Positions 1 to 11,548 of a stretch of DNA of 64,000 nucleotides are shown here, piece by piece. Where the stretch lies: the NCBI RefSeq assembly GCF_010093815.1, contig NW_022985556.1, forward strand, positions 1,482,805 through 1,546,804, read 5' to 3'. The translations under genes and the position numbers were made by a program. The stretch comes from Pseudovirgaria hyperparasitica (taxonomy: Eukaryota; Ascomycota; Dothideomycetes; Acrospermales; Acrospermaceae). The notes under the pieces are model-generated. The model was not told the DNA's origin. It searched no databases and was given only the letters and a program-made list of their open reading frames with translations. The stretch's first letter is position 1; each line of letters opens with the position of its first letter.

Positions 1-19
1 CTGACTACGCCTCTCGTAT

Positions 20-1015
20 ATGGAGCATGATGAGACGGCGAGCGAGCCCATACTTTCGCGGGATGTTTGCACAGATACCATTGCCGAGCGAGGCAAGGTG
101 AAAGTCAGTCAAGCAGTCCCAGATCATTGCGTCATCTGCCTCTGCCCCATCTCCGAGAGGGCCATAACAACGCCGTGTAATCACTATACGTTTGACTTCA
201 TATGCTTGGCCAGCTGGTTAGAGCAGCGTTCTGTGTGTCCGCTATGTGAGTGTCGTGCCCACGACACGCATGTCCACTGACAAAGCATAGGCAACACCGA
301 GATCACAGCAATAGAATATGACTTTGCGTCGCCAACTGACTTTGAGAGATTAGCCATCAAACCGACCAGGCCATCTGGTAGAGTGGAAAACGCTTCACCT
401 TCCCGTCAAAATCGACTGATGCACTCGAGTCAACGAACACCAACTCAAAGACCATGGGGTATTACTACTCCTGCACCGAGCCCTGACTTGGCACTGGTTC
501 GTCGACGACACGTGTATAAACACGGGCTTCGGTGTCTCCATGTAGGCAGCAACCGAGTATCTAGGTATCGTGACTATACACCAATCCAATTCTCTACGTC
601 CAGCGACTTGCAATCTCGAGCTCGACAGTGGATACGGCGGGAGCTACAGGTCTTCACTTTTCTAGATCCCACCAATGAGAGACGCTCACATGACGATGAA
701 CAAGAGAGGGGTGCGAGTGTTGGACGAGCGTCAAATGCCGAATTCCTTCTATCATACCTTATAGCCATACTCAAAACAGTAGACATAAAGGGCAGTGCAG
801 GGCAAGCTCAAGACATGCTTCAAGACTTCATCGGCCGAGAGAATGCATGTCTATTCTTACACGAGCTAAATTCATGGCTTCGGAGTCCATATATCCGCGT
901 CCAAGATTGGGATAGGCACGTACAGTACGCACAAAAGCTCCCAGGCCCAAATGGAGACAGGTGTGTGGATTATCGCTATGCCGCTTACAGGAGATACGCG
1001 GGCGCTTCTGAATAG
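20..1015 (+). CDS. RING-type E3 ubiquitin ligase, Topors-like
   Basis: Two exons, 20-245 and 291-1015, joined by a 45-nt GT-AG intron, encode 316 aa. The RING spans residues 37-76: C37, C40, C53, H55, C62, C73 and C76 are visible, and D59 stands where the fifth zinc ligand is usually Cys, a substitution often seen in fungal RINGs of this type. The codon of C76 is split by the intron, which supports the join. After the RING comes a basic linker and a helical segment (MLQDFIGR...LHELNSWLRSPY) that resembles the region following the RING in Topors-like ligases; that link is inference. An in-frame TGA at 2-4 lies just upstream of the chosen ATG. The expected role is ubiquitin transfer to unknown substrates. 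The RING call is firm; the subfamily is uncertain. Confidence 0.8.
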
Positions 1016-1449
1016 AACACTGGGTGTAGCTAGATATTATCTTTAAAAGAGCTCATTTATTCACTTCCCTGTACATGCTCGCTGTCATTTCGCCTAGACC
1101 TATTTTCGTCCTGCAGCGCGATTTCGTTATTCTCCAATTGAGTTGTTTGATCTATTACATTGCGGTTCGTAGATACATTGGAACATGATGTGTTTGGTAC
1201 GCAATCATGCAGTGCTGCGAAGCTCGGGGAGCTCCTGCACCTCCGCTTATCGCAAACTGGGATTAAAAGGATGGAGGATCCATTCAATATGCCCCACCTA
1301 AACACTACCTACTCCGCCATCGTCACTTCGCTGAGCTCACTTCGTAACGTGTGCTACTCAACTAAATTTCCATAGTATATCAGCATAATTGCGGAGTCTG
1401 CTTGATTCATTACTTGGCAATACACAGCGCAACACACAACTATACCATT
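1016..1449. other. Intergenic, RING gene to sds23
   Basis: This 434-nt stretch must hold the terminator of the RING gene and the promoter and leader of sds23. No conserved coding signal or structured RNA was seen. Confidence 0.5.
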
Positions 1450-3209
1450 ATGACAGACAGTTCAGGTCTCAAAGAAAATGATACGCCTGCACCAACGCAC
1501 CCAGCACCTATCTCGACCACCAACCCGCGATCTCCACACACCAAAGACGCTTTGTCTCGAATCAATCCGAGCCCCATGAGCCATCGTCAAAGCTTCGGGG
1601 AGAATCTCCGGGGCATCCCGTCCTCTCCTCGACAACGACACCCTTCCCTATCACAACATGCACTTCAAGAATTGCTCGACAACCCACCTGTTCGAGGTAA
1701 TGGAGACCCAAGATTTCGAGGCCGGGATTGGCGGACACTGCAACTAGGCGAGATCGTTAAGGAGAAGGAGCAACAACTACAATTCGTGACCATGGATGAC
1801 AGCGTCGAGACTGCCACCAACGTAGGAAGCGTGTTATAATATCTTCATGCAGCGCTAACGATATCTAGCTCCTGGTGAATCCGAATTCCACAAACGTAGT
1901 CCTAATAAGAGAAAGCAGTGAGACGCAGGCCGTAATCGGTACATATGACTACGCAGACCTGAATGCATATCTTCTCTTGGTTGTCGGCCTGGCTCTACCG
2001 GAAGAGGGACAAACGGAGTCTTTCGAAGAATTGGCAAAAAAAGGGCGAGAAGGGAAACCTATACCACTAAAGGACGTGAAAGACCTGGGTAGAAAAGAGC
2101 CCATCATCACTCTTGCTGATACCGCCGATCTCACAAAAGCTATGGAAGTCTTTGGCAGCGGCATACATCGTTTAATCGTGGTTAAAGAAGGCACTTTTGA
2201 CGTTGTTGGAGTTCTATCACAGTTACACCTCCTAGGCTTCTTCTGGGAGCATCGCAGTAGCTTCCCGGCTCTCGAGCCCCTATACAGCGGCGTCTTGAAG
2301 GACTTGAACATCGGGTCGCATTCAGTCTACTCAATCAAGTAAGCAGACGTGTACCCTCATGCAATACTGTTCTGACCTCAATTAGTGGCGATAAACCCCT
2401 GACGACAGCTCTAGAGCTTATGAATAACGAAGGCGTCACCTCTTTGCCCGTTCTTGACAGTCAACGGAACGTCATTGGGAACATCTCCAATGTGGATGTC
2501 CGGGTAAGATATATTACCGATATTTGGGGTGTTTTACTAATCAGCCTAATAGCTACTAACAAAGTCTACTTCGCTGCCATTGCTCAGTTCGTCTTGCATC
2601 CATTTCATCTCTGTGATCCTCTCGGAGCGTGGTATGGACGATGGCAAAGATTCTTTCCCTGTCTTTCATGTTAGCCCATACTCTACATTGGCGCACACTG
2701 TGGCTAAATTGGTTGCCACCAAGTCTCACCGGTAAGCCACACTGTCATATCTGTAGTATTCTGCTGACAACTCGTGAAGTATGTGGATAGTGGATGCTCC
2801 ATCGCCTGCTTCGTCTGCGCCGAGTACACCTGCAACCACACCTGCTGTGCTACACCCTCCAGCGCCTTTCAGTCAAGCAACATCGACTATGACACCTCAT
2901 GGTAATAACCTAGGAGCTCCCGCTGTATCAGCTTCTGCTCTACCAGGCGCTCATCTATCTGGACGTCTCTCGGGTGTCGTTAGTCTTACAGATATTCTCA
3001 ATGTCTTTGCCCGGGCCAGCGGCCTTCACCCTCACGACCCAGATGAGATGCGGAGGCATCGGCGACGGAGCAGCAGTAGCAGCATCAGGAGAAGCGTAGA
3101 CAGCAACCGCAGCGGGAGCGTCAGTGGCCGCGAATCTGGAAGGACCGGTGTGAGCAGTGGTGTGGGCGTTGGGCGAAGCACGAGCGTGGCAGGGAAGAGA
3201 GCAACGTGA
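1450..3209 (+). CDS. sds23: Sds23/Moc1-family CBS-domain protein
   Basis: Five exons (1450-1821, 1869-2338, 2386-2503, 2553-2731, 2780-3209) encode 522 aa; all four introns are 47-49 nt. The order is typical of the family: a Pro/Ser-rich N-terminus with an [12 protein letters not shown] motif, a pair of CBS domains (about residues 110-270), a further CBS region containing [20 protein letters not shown], and a Ser/Arg-rich tail after the motif FARASGL. Sds23 proteins (Sds23/Sds24 in budding yeast, Moc1 in fission yeast) are cytosolic/nuclear regulators linked to PP2A-type phosphatase control, APC/C-dependent mitosis and the response to glucose or stress; this is family knowledge. The ATG at 1450 has A at -3 and is the first in frame. 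The tail has Ser and Arg-Arg runs suggestive of phosphorylation. Confidence 0.93.
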
Positions 3210-4259
3210 AGTTGATGATGAAAGAAGAGAATATAATCAAGGGTCCGCGACTGTCTTCAGCTGGGAAACTTGTCAGACTCCCGTATTGTGCTGAAAGAGC
3301 CAAGCTGGCTTTGTAGATGGCTAGATACTGCCACACACTAGAGGCTGGAATATGATCTTGAGGCTACCGATTCAAAAGAAATTGTTTCGATTATTACTCT
3401 GGAGGTATATATACCAGCAGGCCTGAAGGCAATCATGCACATGGTACATCAACATCATGATGTATCACCATGTATATGAATCGTATGGAAAAGGTTAGCA
3501 CAAATTACCAGAAGAGTCTACACAGTCATCTGCGACACTTGTATACATAATCCAGAGAACTTAAGAACATTCCTGTCTTTCGAATGACACAAATGCTGCC
3601 TTCGTTATCTATTGACTAAGCGAACAAGCTTCGAAAATATTATAGCATACCACAGTAAGCTGTTACATAGGTCTAACAGATGGCTTATATGAAAAGCTTA
3701 GATATACGGCGTAGCCCTCCGAGTATGTCGTTACGAAGATCACTACGGCGGAGAACCATAGGCGACGTCTCGGTAATTATACTAGCCGGATGGCATGAGT
3801 GCGATAACGATTGGTGACAAGTGCAATACTTGAAGGAAAGGGCAAGTTGGGAAGGACAAGGGAACGGCAGACAGTTATCTTGAGAGTACTTAGGGAATGT
3901 AGGCTCAAGCATGTTGCGAATGATGCCAGCTTGAGGAAGATATATTTTGTGCTGCGAGATGGGCACAGCCAGGACGTGAACAGCGCTGGCATGAAATCAT
4001 TCAGCCAGGTTACTGGAACAAGCATACCGATATGTTGGTAGGGACAGGTTTTGTGTTTCGGTGGATGATCGCCGTTGTTCTTATGGGCGGCCATTATATT
4101 GGATCGGTATCGCAACTTCATTTGGGATCTAGAAAGCACACTGTACAATGTGCAGGTTTTAAGCCGATATCTTGTACAATAGTCAGCGAGAAATAGGGGT
4201 AATGTTGCATTGATCAATTTTATTTACAAGTGCCGCATAGGTTACAACAAAAGGAACGG
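3210..4259. other. Convergent intergenic, sds23 / nuo-40
   Basis: 1.05 kb between two converging genes. It holds both 3' ends. A loose inverted repeat lies at about 3440-3472 (arms around CATGGTACATCA with a 3-nt insertion). Open frames of about 76-146 codons here have no recognisable family motif and lie on both strands, so I call no gene. Confidence 0.45.
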
Positions 4260-5676
4260 TCAATAACTTCGCCGCACGTGGTCGTACTGCTTTTCTGCTT
4301 GTAGCTCCCTCTCAGTCATAGGTGGTAGGTCCATCATCCTGCTGCTTCTGTATCCTTTCAAATACTCATACGACCACTGTCTTATTTCTGCTGGCTCCAT
4401 ATCAAGATCCTTGAACGTCTTCGCCTTGGGGTCGATGTGCTGGTCAATAAATTCGCGCACCACAGCATCCTTATGGAGAGTTGGCCACCACAAGTATTTG
4501 TTCATAACATAGCCTAATGGTTCTCTGATCCGGCGGGGAATGTTGATGTTGCTGCGTTCTCGCAACGTCTCGCCGTCCACAAGTTGGGCGAGCTCGGCCA
4601 TTGACCACTCGCTGGGTCCGTGTAGTTCATACGTTTGTTCAGCGGTGGTGTCGTCGTAGCACATCTTCTCTAGGGCTTTACCTACATCGCTTGCATGAAC
4701 AGGCCAGAACGTTTGTTGCATGTGGTTGGACGTAATGTGGCGGTTTGGATAAGCGAGTTTGGTAAGCAACCCGTCTTGCCATCCGTAAATTGGAGACGGG
4801 CGGACGATGGTCGTTTCTGGGAAGATAGAACGAGCCACTTTCTCACCACGAGCTTTAGTACGGAAGAACTCTGACTCTGAATTCTCATCCGCGTTGTACG
4901 AAGATACTTGCACGAAGCGGTCGACATCGTATTTGGCAACGGCTTCAGCAATGCGTTCGACACCTTCGACATTGACATCTTCCAAATCAAAGTTTCTAAG
5001 AGCATGAGTATTCCAAATTGGTCAACTTCGAGAAGACTCACTTCGTGGGGTAGTCTCGACCAATGAGATTGTAGACAATGTCAGAATGTCGAACGCTTTC
5101 TTCGATAGACGCAGTATTTCTCAGGTCCATTTCCTATAGGCCATTAGCATATATCTAGCCTTGCATGCTGCTCAGGAACATACAATAAAGACCACGCGAC
5201 CAAGATCCCCAGAAACCTTCAGATGACGCTTGCCCATGTCATCGCGGAAAGGCACGACGACAGTACAACCGGTCTGAGCTATGTATCATATTTAGCTTAC
5301 TGGCTCCGCAGACATTCTATATAAATACTAACCCAGTCTCTGTACAATGTATCTCCCAAGGAAACCAGTAGCTCCAAAGACGGTTGCGGTATGTCCTATG
5401 ATCGTTGGTGAGCTTGCGGTGTTCCGTCAATCGATCGGTGTATGTTATACCTCCAAGAGAGGACCTGTATATACAGAATTAGTGGCTGCAGAGTGTGTCT
5501 TGCGGTTGGACTTACCTTCCACCTTGTACTCGGATGATAGGTTTTCCGGTACGAGTGATCGCGATGTCTTGAATGTAGCGTTTCTGGGTTGTAGAGAGGG
5601 GTGAATTGGCGACCCTGGGAAATACAGCCTGTTGTAAGGCGGCGCCAGACCGCATACACTGTCTTGACGACGCCAT
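4260..5676 (-). CDS. nuo-40: NADH:ubiquinone oxidoreductase 40 kDa subunit (NDUFA9)
   Basis: Six exons on the minus strand (5676-5516, 5464-5451, 5395-5333, 5278-5184, 5133-5042, 4995-4260) encode 386 aa. The protein is an atypical short-chain dehydrogenase fold: the dinucleotide motif FGATGFLG lies near residue 65, YNLIGRDYPTKNF near residue 140, and IYGWQDGLLTK downstream. NDUFA9 is an accessory subunit at the junction of the two arms of respiratory complex I; it binds NADPH but is not a redox enzyme. The N-terminus (MASSRQCMRSGAAL) is Arg-rich without acids, as expected of a mitochondrial presequence. Exon 2 is only 14 nt and is required to make the RSSLGGHTATVFGATG junction; the 49-62 nt spacing on each side and intact frame support it. 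It is divergently transcribed from rpn9. Confidence 0.93.
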
Positions 5677-5831
5677 TGCGTTCAATGGCTCTGTTACAAG
5701 TTGTTACCTTCGTAAGACCGCTGCGAGGAGCTTCAACTGACGTTCCATGAATGGCGGACCGCAAGCTTACCTAATCGCGGGCTCGTGTTAGCGTGCGTAC
5801 CTGGAGCTCCAACATCGGACAGTTCACTAAA

Positions 5832-5873
5832 GCGTGAGAGCATTACAAGTCCAGCAATTCATAACTCTCACGC
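5832..5873. promoter_or_regulatory. Inverted repeat in nuo-40/rpn9 divergent promoter
   Basis: Perfect 9-bp arms GCGTGAGAG (5832-5840) and CTCTCACGC (5865-5873) are separated by 24 nt, inside the 273-nt region between two divergent start codons. A further CTCTCAC occurs near 5907. This could be a paired binding site for a shared regulator or a hairpin in the rpn9 leader; neither is shown. Confidence 0.5.
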
Positions 5874-5949
5874 ATAATCGACACGCGACTCACTCCCACA
5901 TACCTCTCACTGTTATATTTGCCATCGATTCGTCACACTCAACTTGAAG

Positions 5950-7151
5950 ATGGCTATGGAGGTGGATCGCATCTCCGACTTTCTCGGTGATCAGCGCGAG
6001 CAGGCTCCAGAGGACCTCCAGCCTTATTTCCTAGAATTTGAAGACAAGTGGGAGAAGAAGCTATGGCACGAGCTAACAGAGGAGCTGATAAAATTCTTCA
6101 ACCAGCCAGATAGTGCACCACAGCGTCTGGCTCTCTACGACACATTCATTAAGAGCTTCGCTGGAAAGGTTAACCAGTTGAAGCTCGTGACTTTGGGACT
6201 GAAGGCAGCTTCACAGATTAAAGGTATGAGAAAACTCACTGTGCTTAAGATTCTTTGTCTCATATATAATCAGATCCCCAAGATCGACTGAAATTCGTTA
6301 CGACCCTTGCCGGAAGGGTCAACAAGCCTGTGTCCCAGGACGCCTACGTTCACGCCACTGTGGAAGCCGCAAACATACACCTACAACTAGAGCAGTATGA
6401 GGAGGCACGGAAGAAGTTAGACGAGTGTGAGAAGATTCTAGATACATTCGATTCTGTTGAGACCGTTGTACACGCTTCCTTCTACGGCGCGAATGCCGAG
6501 TACTACAAAGCCAAGCAAGAATTTGCATCATACTACAAGAACGCTCTTCTATATCTGGCATGCATAGATCTCTCTATGCTATCGGTAGAGGAGCGACAGT
6601 CAAGAGCATATGATCTCAGCATTGCTGCCCTCGTCTCAGACTCCATTTACAACTTCGGAGAGCTCCTTCTCCACCCTATCCTCGATTCGCTAAACAACAC
6701 TAGCCACGCATGGCTTCGTGAATTGCTATTCGCGTTCAATCGCGGCGATTTGAACGCCTGGGACGCACAAGTCGGTAATCTATCGAAGAACAAGTTGCTC
6801 AAGGCGCATTCGCATTTCCTATACCAAAAAATATCTCTTGCCGCACTTACAGAAGCTGTATTTCGTCGGCCGCCTCATGACCGCGCAATGACATTTGCGA
6901 CCATATCGGAGGAAACGAAAGTTAAGCCGATCGAGATAGAACACCTAATCATGAAGGCTTTGAGCTTGGGTCTCGTAAAGGGACAGATCGACCAAGTTGC
7001 GGAGGTGGCACGCATCAACTGGGTACAGCCGAAGGTCCTCGATATGAAGCAGATCGAAAACATGAGAGGGCGACTGAAGGAATGGGATTCCAGCGTCAAC
7101 CAACTGGGTAATTGGATCGAGGGGGTTGGCAAGGATGTCTGGGCAGCATGA
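5950..7151 (+). CDS. rpn9: 26S proteasome regulatory subunit Rpn9 (PSMD13)
   Basis: Two exons (5950-6223, 6274-7151; 50-nt intron) encode 383 aa, the usual length. The N-terminal half is helical TPR-like (EFEDKWEKKLWHELTEELIKFF), and the C-terminal part is a PCI domain with the recognisable segments AFNRGDLNAWD and IEIEHLIMKALSLGLVKGQID, followed by WVQPKVLDMKQI and a terminal helix. Rpn9 is a lid subunit of the 19S regulatory particle needed for stable assembly of the 26S proteasome; it is not catalytic. Two ATGs lie two codons apart (5950 and 5956); I take the first. The promoter is shared with nuo-40. Confidence 0.95.
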
Positions 7152-7294
7152 GCCGAGCAGACGAAAGGATTGGCAAGCGGCCAATGTAGTGCATGTATTG
7201 CCTGCATAAGCGGTCCTGTATGACATATAGACAGCATCCAAATCAAGCCTTGATCATGATAAAATGTACACGTGTCTTCACACTTCCCAAAGGA

Positions 7295-9295
7295 TCAAAG
7301 GCCTGGCAGGGACCATACAACAATAGACGCTCCAGCGAACCAAGCCGGGAACCATACAAGCCAAACAACAACTTGCGTCCACATGCCCCAGATGTGCCAG
7401 CCTTGAGCCGCCTGTAGTAGAAGGTCCACAACATCATAGTGCCAGTGTTGTGTTGCTAGTGTCGCCACCATCATGGGACTCACAGCAGTCAAGATTACGG
7501 TCATGAGACAAGGCAGGACGGTGCTGTTCGGGATTCGTCGCACGAAGCTCAGGGGCACCGCGAGGACTCCAATTATGAATGACAACGAGAAGTTCAATGT
7601 TGCCAATGCTGACAAGAACATGCCGAGTAGAAGTAATGAGAAGCATTGAATAAGGGTGGTTTCTTGCTGTGTTGGGCGTCTAAATTGAGAGACCGCGGTC
7701 GCAGTCATGATGGGAAGAACGAGTGTGATGGCTGTTGTCGCATGAAAGAGGGGCCGGAGTACCTATGAAAGTTGTCAGGGCTAGATTGTAGGCGTATGGT
7801 CAATGACTTACGTGTTCGGGACTGTTATTAAACAGATAGAACGGTATGAGTCCGAGGAAATGAGCCGCCGCGATGTATGCGAGGGGAAAGAACATTTTTC
7901 GCTCTACAACTGCCAAGGTAGACGCTGGGACAAGGGCAACAGACTTCTTCTCCTTTATGACTACCATTTTCTCTTCCTTGCTTGCGCCGGGGGTTGCTGC
8001 TGAAGTAGCTTTGGAAGAATTGAGCGGTCTGCCACTCTGCACCCATAGAGCAATACATGTCACCGTGAAATTTGCAGCAACGAGCATAGCGCTCGGCAGG
8101 TAGGTCCCTATACTAACAAAGACCTTGGCTTGGAGAAGCAAATATAGGAAAAAGCTCTGGTGAAGATGCTCGAGGAGGTTGTTTAGACTGCGAAACAGGC
8201 TCTCGACGACTTTCCCGAGGCCCATTTCGTCATGCCAACCATCGCCCACAGTCTGTAGGGTAATTGCATCAACGTGATATGGAATGAAGCTGCTATGCGG
8301 TCCGGTCGAATGCCCAAGGCCTTGATTGACCATCCCTCGAAGCATCGTCTGTAGCCGTTCCTCATACGTGTTCTTGTGGTCGAACATACGCTGGAGCGTG
8401 CAGCCTATACCCATCTGGTTACTTGCTATTTGAACAGCTGTATTGAAGAGGTCAAGGTTCGACAATTGGCCGTTGGTACCATCATAAAGAATGTGTAGCT
8501 TGTCAAATCGATGACCCCAAGGTCCAGCGGGGTATTCGATTGCAACCGCTCCTTGGAGTGCTCCGCTCTTGATTGTGAGAGGTTCGACCGACGCAGGGAG
8601 AACAGCGTTGTGGTACGCGTCTACCCAAGCTTGAGGTCCCTCTCTACTGTCTCCCGAGATTAGGAATATGACGTCTTTTGACCAGAGTGACCATCTCTTC
8701 ATGTACCGAGCCAGTGTTAATAACAGAGCCACACCACTATGGTTGATGTCGCCATTCATAGTCTTCCAGGAAGCTATCATGACTACAGCCTCTGTAGCAT
8801 CCGCGCGGGGACCTTGCAGGACTGCGTATACATTCTCACCAGATAGTTTACGACCCGACACATCGTACTCGTACTTCTGTGTAGCAACTTTCAATCCTGC
8901 CAATCGAAGAATATCTCCGAGTTTCTGTGACCGCCTGGGATATAAGTAAGCTTGAATGTTCAAACACACATCAATTGGCATACTCTTGTTCCGACTTGCC
9001 TACAAGTCCAGCTACTTCATGCCGGTATGCTCTGAACACGTTGTGTTCACTTCCACCAAAATATGTATGCACTTGGCCAGGCAGCAGCGCATTTTCAGAT
9101 ATATACGTCTTTCGAGAATATTCGTCCAGTGGTAGCAGACATAGCCAAACGCAACCGACTATGACAAGCAGCGCGGAGAGGTACGGCGGGATTTTAAGGA
9201 GTCGTTCATCGCGACGGAGGCCGAGAATGGATGCTATATTGCGTTGTGAGCATGAGAATAAGGTGCATCCGAGAATACGTACAAAGCAAAGTCAT
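7295..9295 (-). CDS. gaa1: GPI transamidase subunit Gaa1 (GPAA1)
   Basis: Four exons (9295-9283, 9233-8984, 8934-7812, 7762-7295) encode 617 aa. All three introns are 49 nt. The first coding exon is 13 nt (Met-Thr-Leu-Leu plus one base) and joins to SILGLRRDERLLKIPPY, giving the usual Gaa1 start with one N-terminal membrane helix followed by LDEYSRKTYISENALLPGQV. The lumenal domain (LKVATQKYEY, WSLWSKDVIFLISGD, GPHSSFIPY) is M28-peptidase-like, and the last 250 residues hold several hydrophobic helices. Gaa1 works in the ER membrane in the complex that attaches GPI anchors to proteins. The third-exon junction uses donor GTATGC at 8983. It is divergent from rbd2 with 218 nt between start codons. 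Confidence 0.92.
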
Positions 9296-9513
9296 CCTAC
9301 GGACAGGTCTGGTACCCTGATGCCTCGTTGAGTTGTTGTGTCTGGGTGATCCATATAAGATAGGTTGTCGGGGGTCCCTGAAAAGCTTCCCCGGATTTTA
9401 GCTTCGAGATTTGCAAGCTGGCGGCAGAACGCCTGCCTTGCTTGTCGTTCGCAAGCTTCTGATTGATAGTATCCGATCAGCTTGACGTACCTCAACCGCT
9501 TGTAACTCATACG

Positions 9514-10468
9514 ATGGCGTTCTCATTACCCCAATTCAATCCGATACGGATACGATCATATGTTCTACGTCTGCCGCTTGCAACGCGCCTTCTGCTACTC
9601 GTCATTGTCCTCTTCTACCTAGCCAGCTGGCTGTTCTCGTGGCTTCAAGAATGGGGCGCGTTGATTCCTAGTAAAGTCGGGTTGGCTACGTGTGAGTATA
9701 AGTTCCGCGAGTCCAGTCAGTCTAAGATTCATAAACTGACTGGCCATACCTGTAGTATACCGCTTGAACACCTATGTCTTCTTACATGTGGGATTCTTCC
9801 ACGCCTTCTTCAATCTCCTCGCGTTGACTCCACTGCTCGAACGGTTCGAATCGGAAAATGGAACAATCGTAACGATTGTCTTATTCACTGGCCGTAAGAC
9901 TAGACAGTTTGCGTTTGCATATATTATGAAGACTGATTACAATATAGCATTTGGGTTACTCCCTGGCGCTATCTACATATTACTCGAGCGCGGCATACTA
10001 CGCGGAGATGTCGGAGTACAGGGCTCAAGGTAATAGCCCCGGTCATACATAGTGTTCTAGACTGATCTTAGCAGTATACTGGTCTTCCTCCTCCTGGCTT
10101 CCGAAGCCGTAAAGACCTACCGCGCGAATCCGCACCTCAGCATAGGAACATACAGAATCCCAACGTGGACAACGCCACTGTTCATAGTCCTCGCTGTCAG
10201 CTTTATCATGCCTAACGTCAGCCTATTAGGCCATCTATCTGGCGCAGCCATAGGCTATGCTTGGGGTTTCGGTTATCTCCGGTTCCTTGCACCACCGGAG
10301 AAGATATTGCGCTGGATAGAAGGGAAGCTCAACTTGCTCGGCCGTCTGCCGCACTATGTGTCAGTCGACCAAAAAACGTATGGACGATATGGCGTGCTTC
10401 CTTCGTCTACAGAGAATCCTCGCGGAGCAATACGACTGAGTAGTCCGGCACAGAGACTTGGTCCGTGA
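9514..10468 (+). CDS. rbd2: Rhomboid-family membrane protein Rbd2-like
   Basis: Four exons (9514-9691, 9756-9893, 9948-10029, 10075-10468) encode 263 aa. The sequence has about six hydrophobic helices. YRLNTYVFLHVGFFHAFFNLLAL is in the second and third helices; a Gly-Ser-Ser motif at residues 131-133 fits the rhomboid GxS catalytic serine and H186 in GHLSG fits the catalytic histidine. Fission yeast Rbd2 is a Golgi rhomboid that cleaves SREBP in low oxygen; UBAC2-like relatives are inactive, so activity here is inferred from the Ser/His pair only. The C-terminal 75 residues are soluble. The gene is head-to-head with gaa1. Confidence 0.85.
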
Positions 10469-10831
10469 GAGCGCAGTGAGATTCATTTTTGATTGCGATT
10501 CAAGCATTGGGTGGCAACGCTGGCGTTTGGGATATAAAGCAGTTTATCAAAAGCGGCATCGCTGTATGATTGATGCCCCGTCCGCACGTGTTGGTTGTAT
10601 CATAGACTATTCAGTTGCGAGCTCTAGGTTTGCAGCAAGCTGGTAATTTCAACAGACTGTCAATTGCGGTCCCTTGTCATTTTGATCGATTGCTTCATTT
10701 GGCCATCTACGTTGGAATCTTACCCTTGTAAACCGACCAACTTTTGTATCTATGATTCAATTTTCCTGTCGTATCCCATGCAAACACTTCCATGCAGACT
10801 CTCCGGTCCTATTTTGCCGACGAGATGTTCT
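10469..10831. other. Convergent intergenic, rbd2 / mog1
   Basis: 363 nt containing the two 3' ends. No other signal was seen. Confidence 0.5.
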
Positions 10832-11548
10832 TTACTCCTCCCCAAATAGCCCCCACTCCCTGATTTCGAATGACTCCAAGACCTTGCCCCTCATCTCCAT
10901 CGCGGTCTCCATCAATGGCCCTAGCCTTTGCGCCTGTAAGTCCACGTCCTCCTTGACATACTCGCCCGGCACATGCGGTACATTGATCGTGACTACTATA
11001 TCAGTCTTCTTCTGCGGCAACCGCACCAAAATCAACAGAATGCCGTAGAAATCTGGCTGCGGCTTAGGTGGTTTGCCAAATGGCGAAGGCTCAGCTGGCG
11101 CTGGGGTCTGTGTTGCTGCAAGGAGGTATACTGGCGTCGTTCTTATTTTGTTGGTGTTAGCAGTGGTCAAACCTTTGGTGAACATGGGATTTGGCGAGGG
11201 GGACTTACGGCAACTTTGATAGCTTGGCACTGGCCGCTATCAGGTATTTTGTCGTATCATTCGTTCCCTCGGCGATATCTTCAAAGTGATATTTGAGGGC
11301 ATCTTCGTCTGTCGCGGCAATCTCCGGGCCGACGTAGTTGAGAATTTCGAAGATTACGGATGTGAGGCCATCTTTGTCGACGTATACTTCTTGGTGGTCG
11401 GGGACTTGACGGAATGAGCTGGGGATTGTGAGTAATCTGAGCGTACCGATAAGCCGAGAGTGCGCATTTACCTGACGTCTACATATGTAGAAGGGAGATC
11501 GGCGGTGATGGCTCCGCCGTACAAGTCTGTTTTTGAGTAAGTTGCCAT
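10832..11548 (-). CDS. mog1: Ran GTPase-binding nuclear import factor Mog1
   Basis: Three exons (11548-11472, 11418-11209, 11141-10832) encode 198 aa. The start MATYSKTDLYGGAITADLP and the following SSFRQVPDHQEVYVD are the typical Mog1 opening. The central part has LNYVGPEIAATDEDALKYHF and the end has GILLILVRLPQKKTDIVVT and NVPH. Mog1 has a PsbP-like alpha/beta fold, binds Ran, releases its nucleotide and helps nuclear protein import; it also has links to stress signalling in yeast. The length matches the family. The second intron is 67 nt, the longest in this cluster. Confidence 0.92.

Noticed and set aside
3777-4217. 146-codon minus-strand frame between sds23 and nuo-40
   Set aside because: No motif, overlaps other frames and lies in two 3' flanks.
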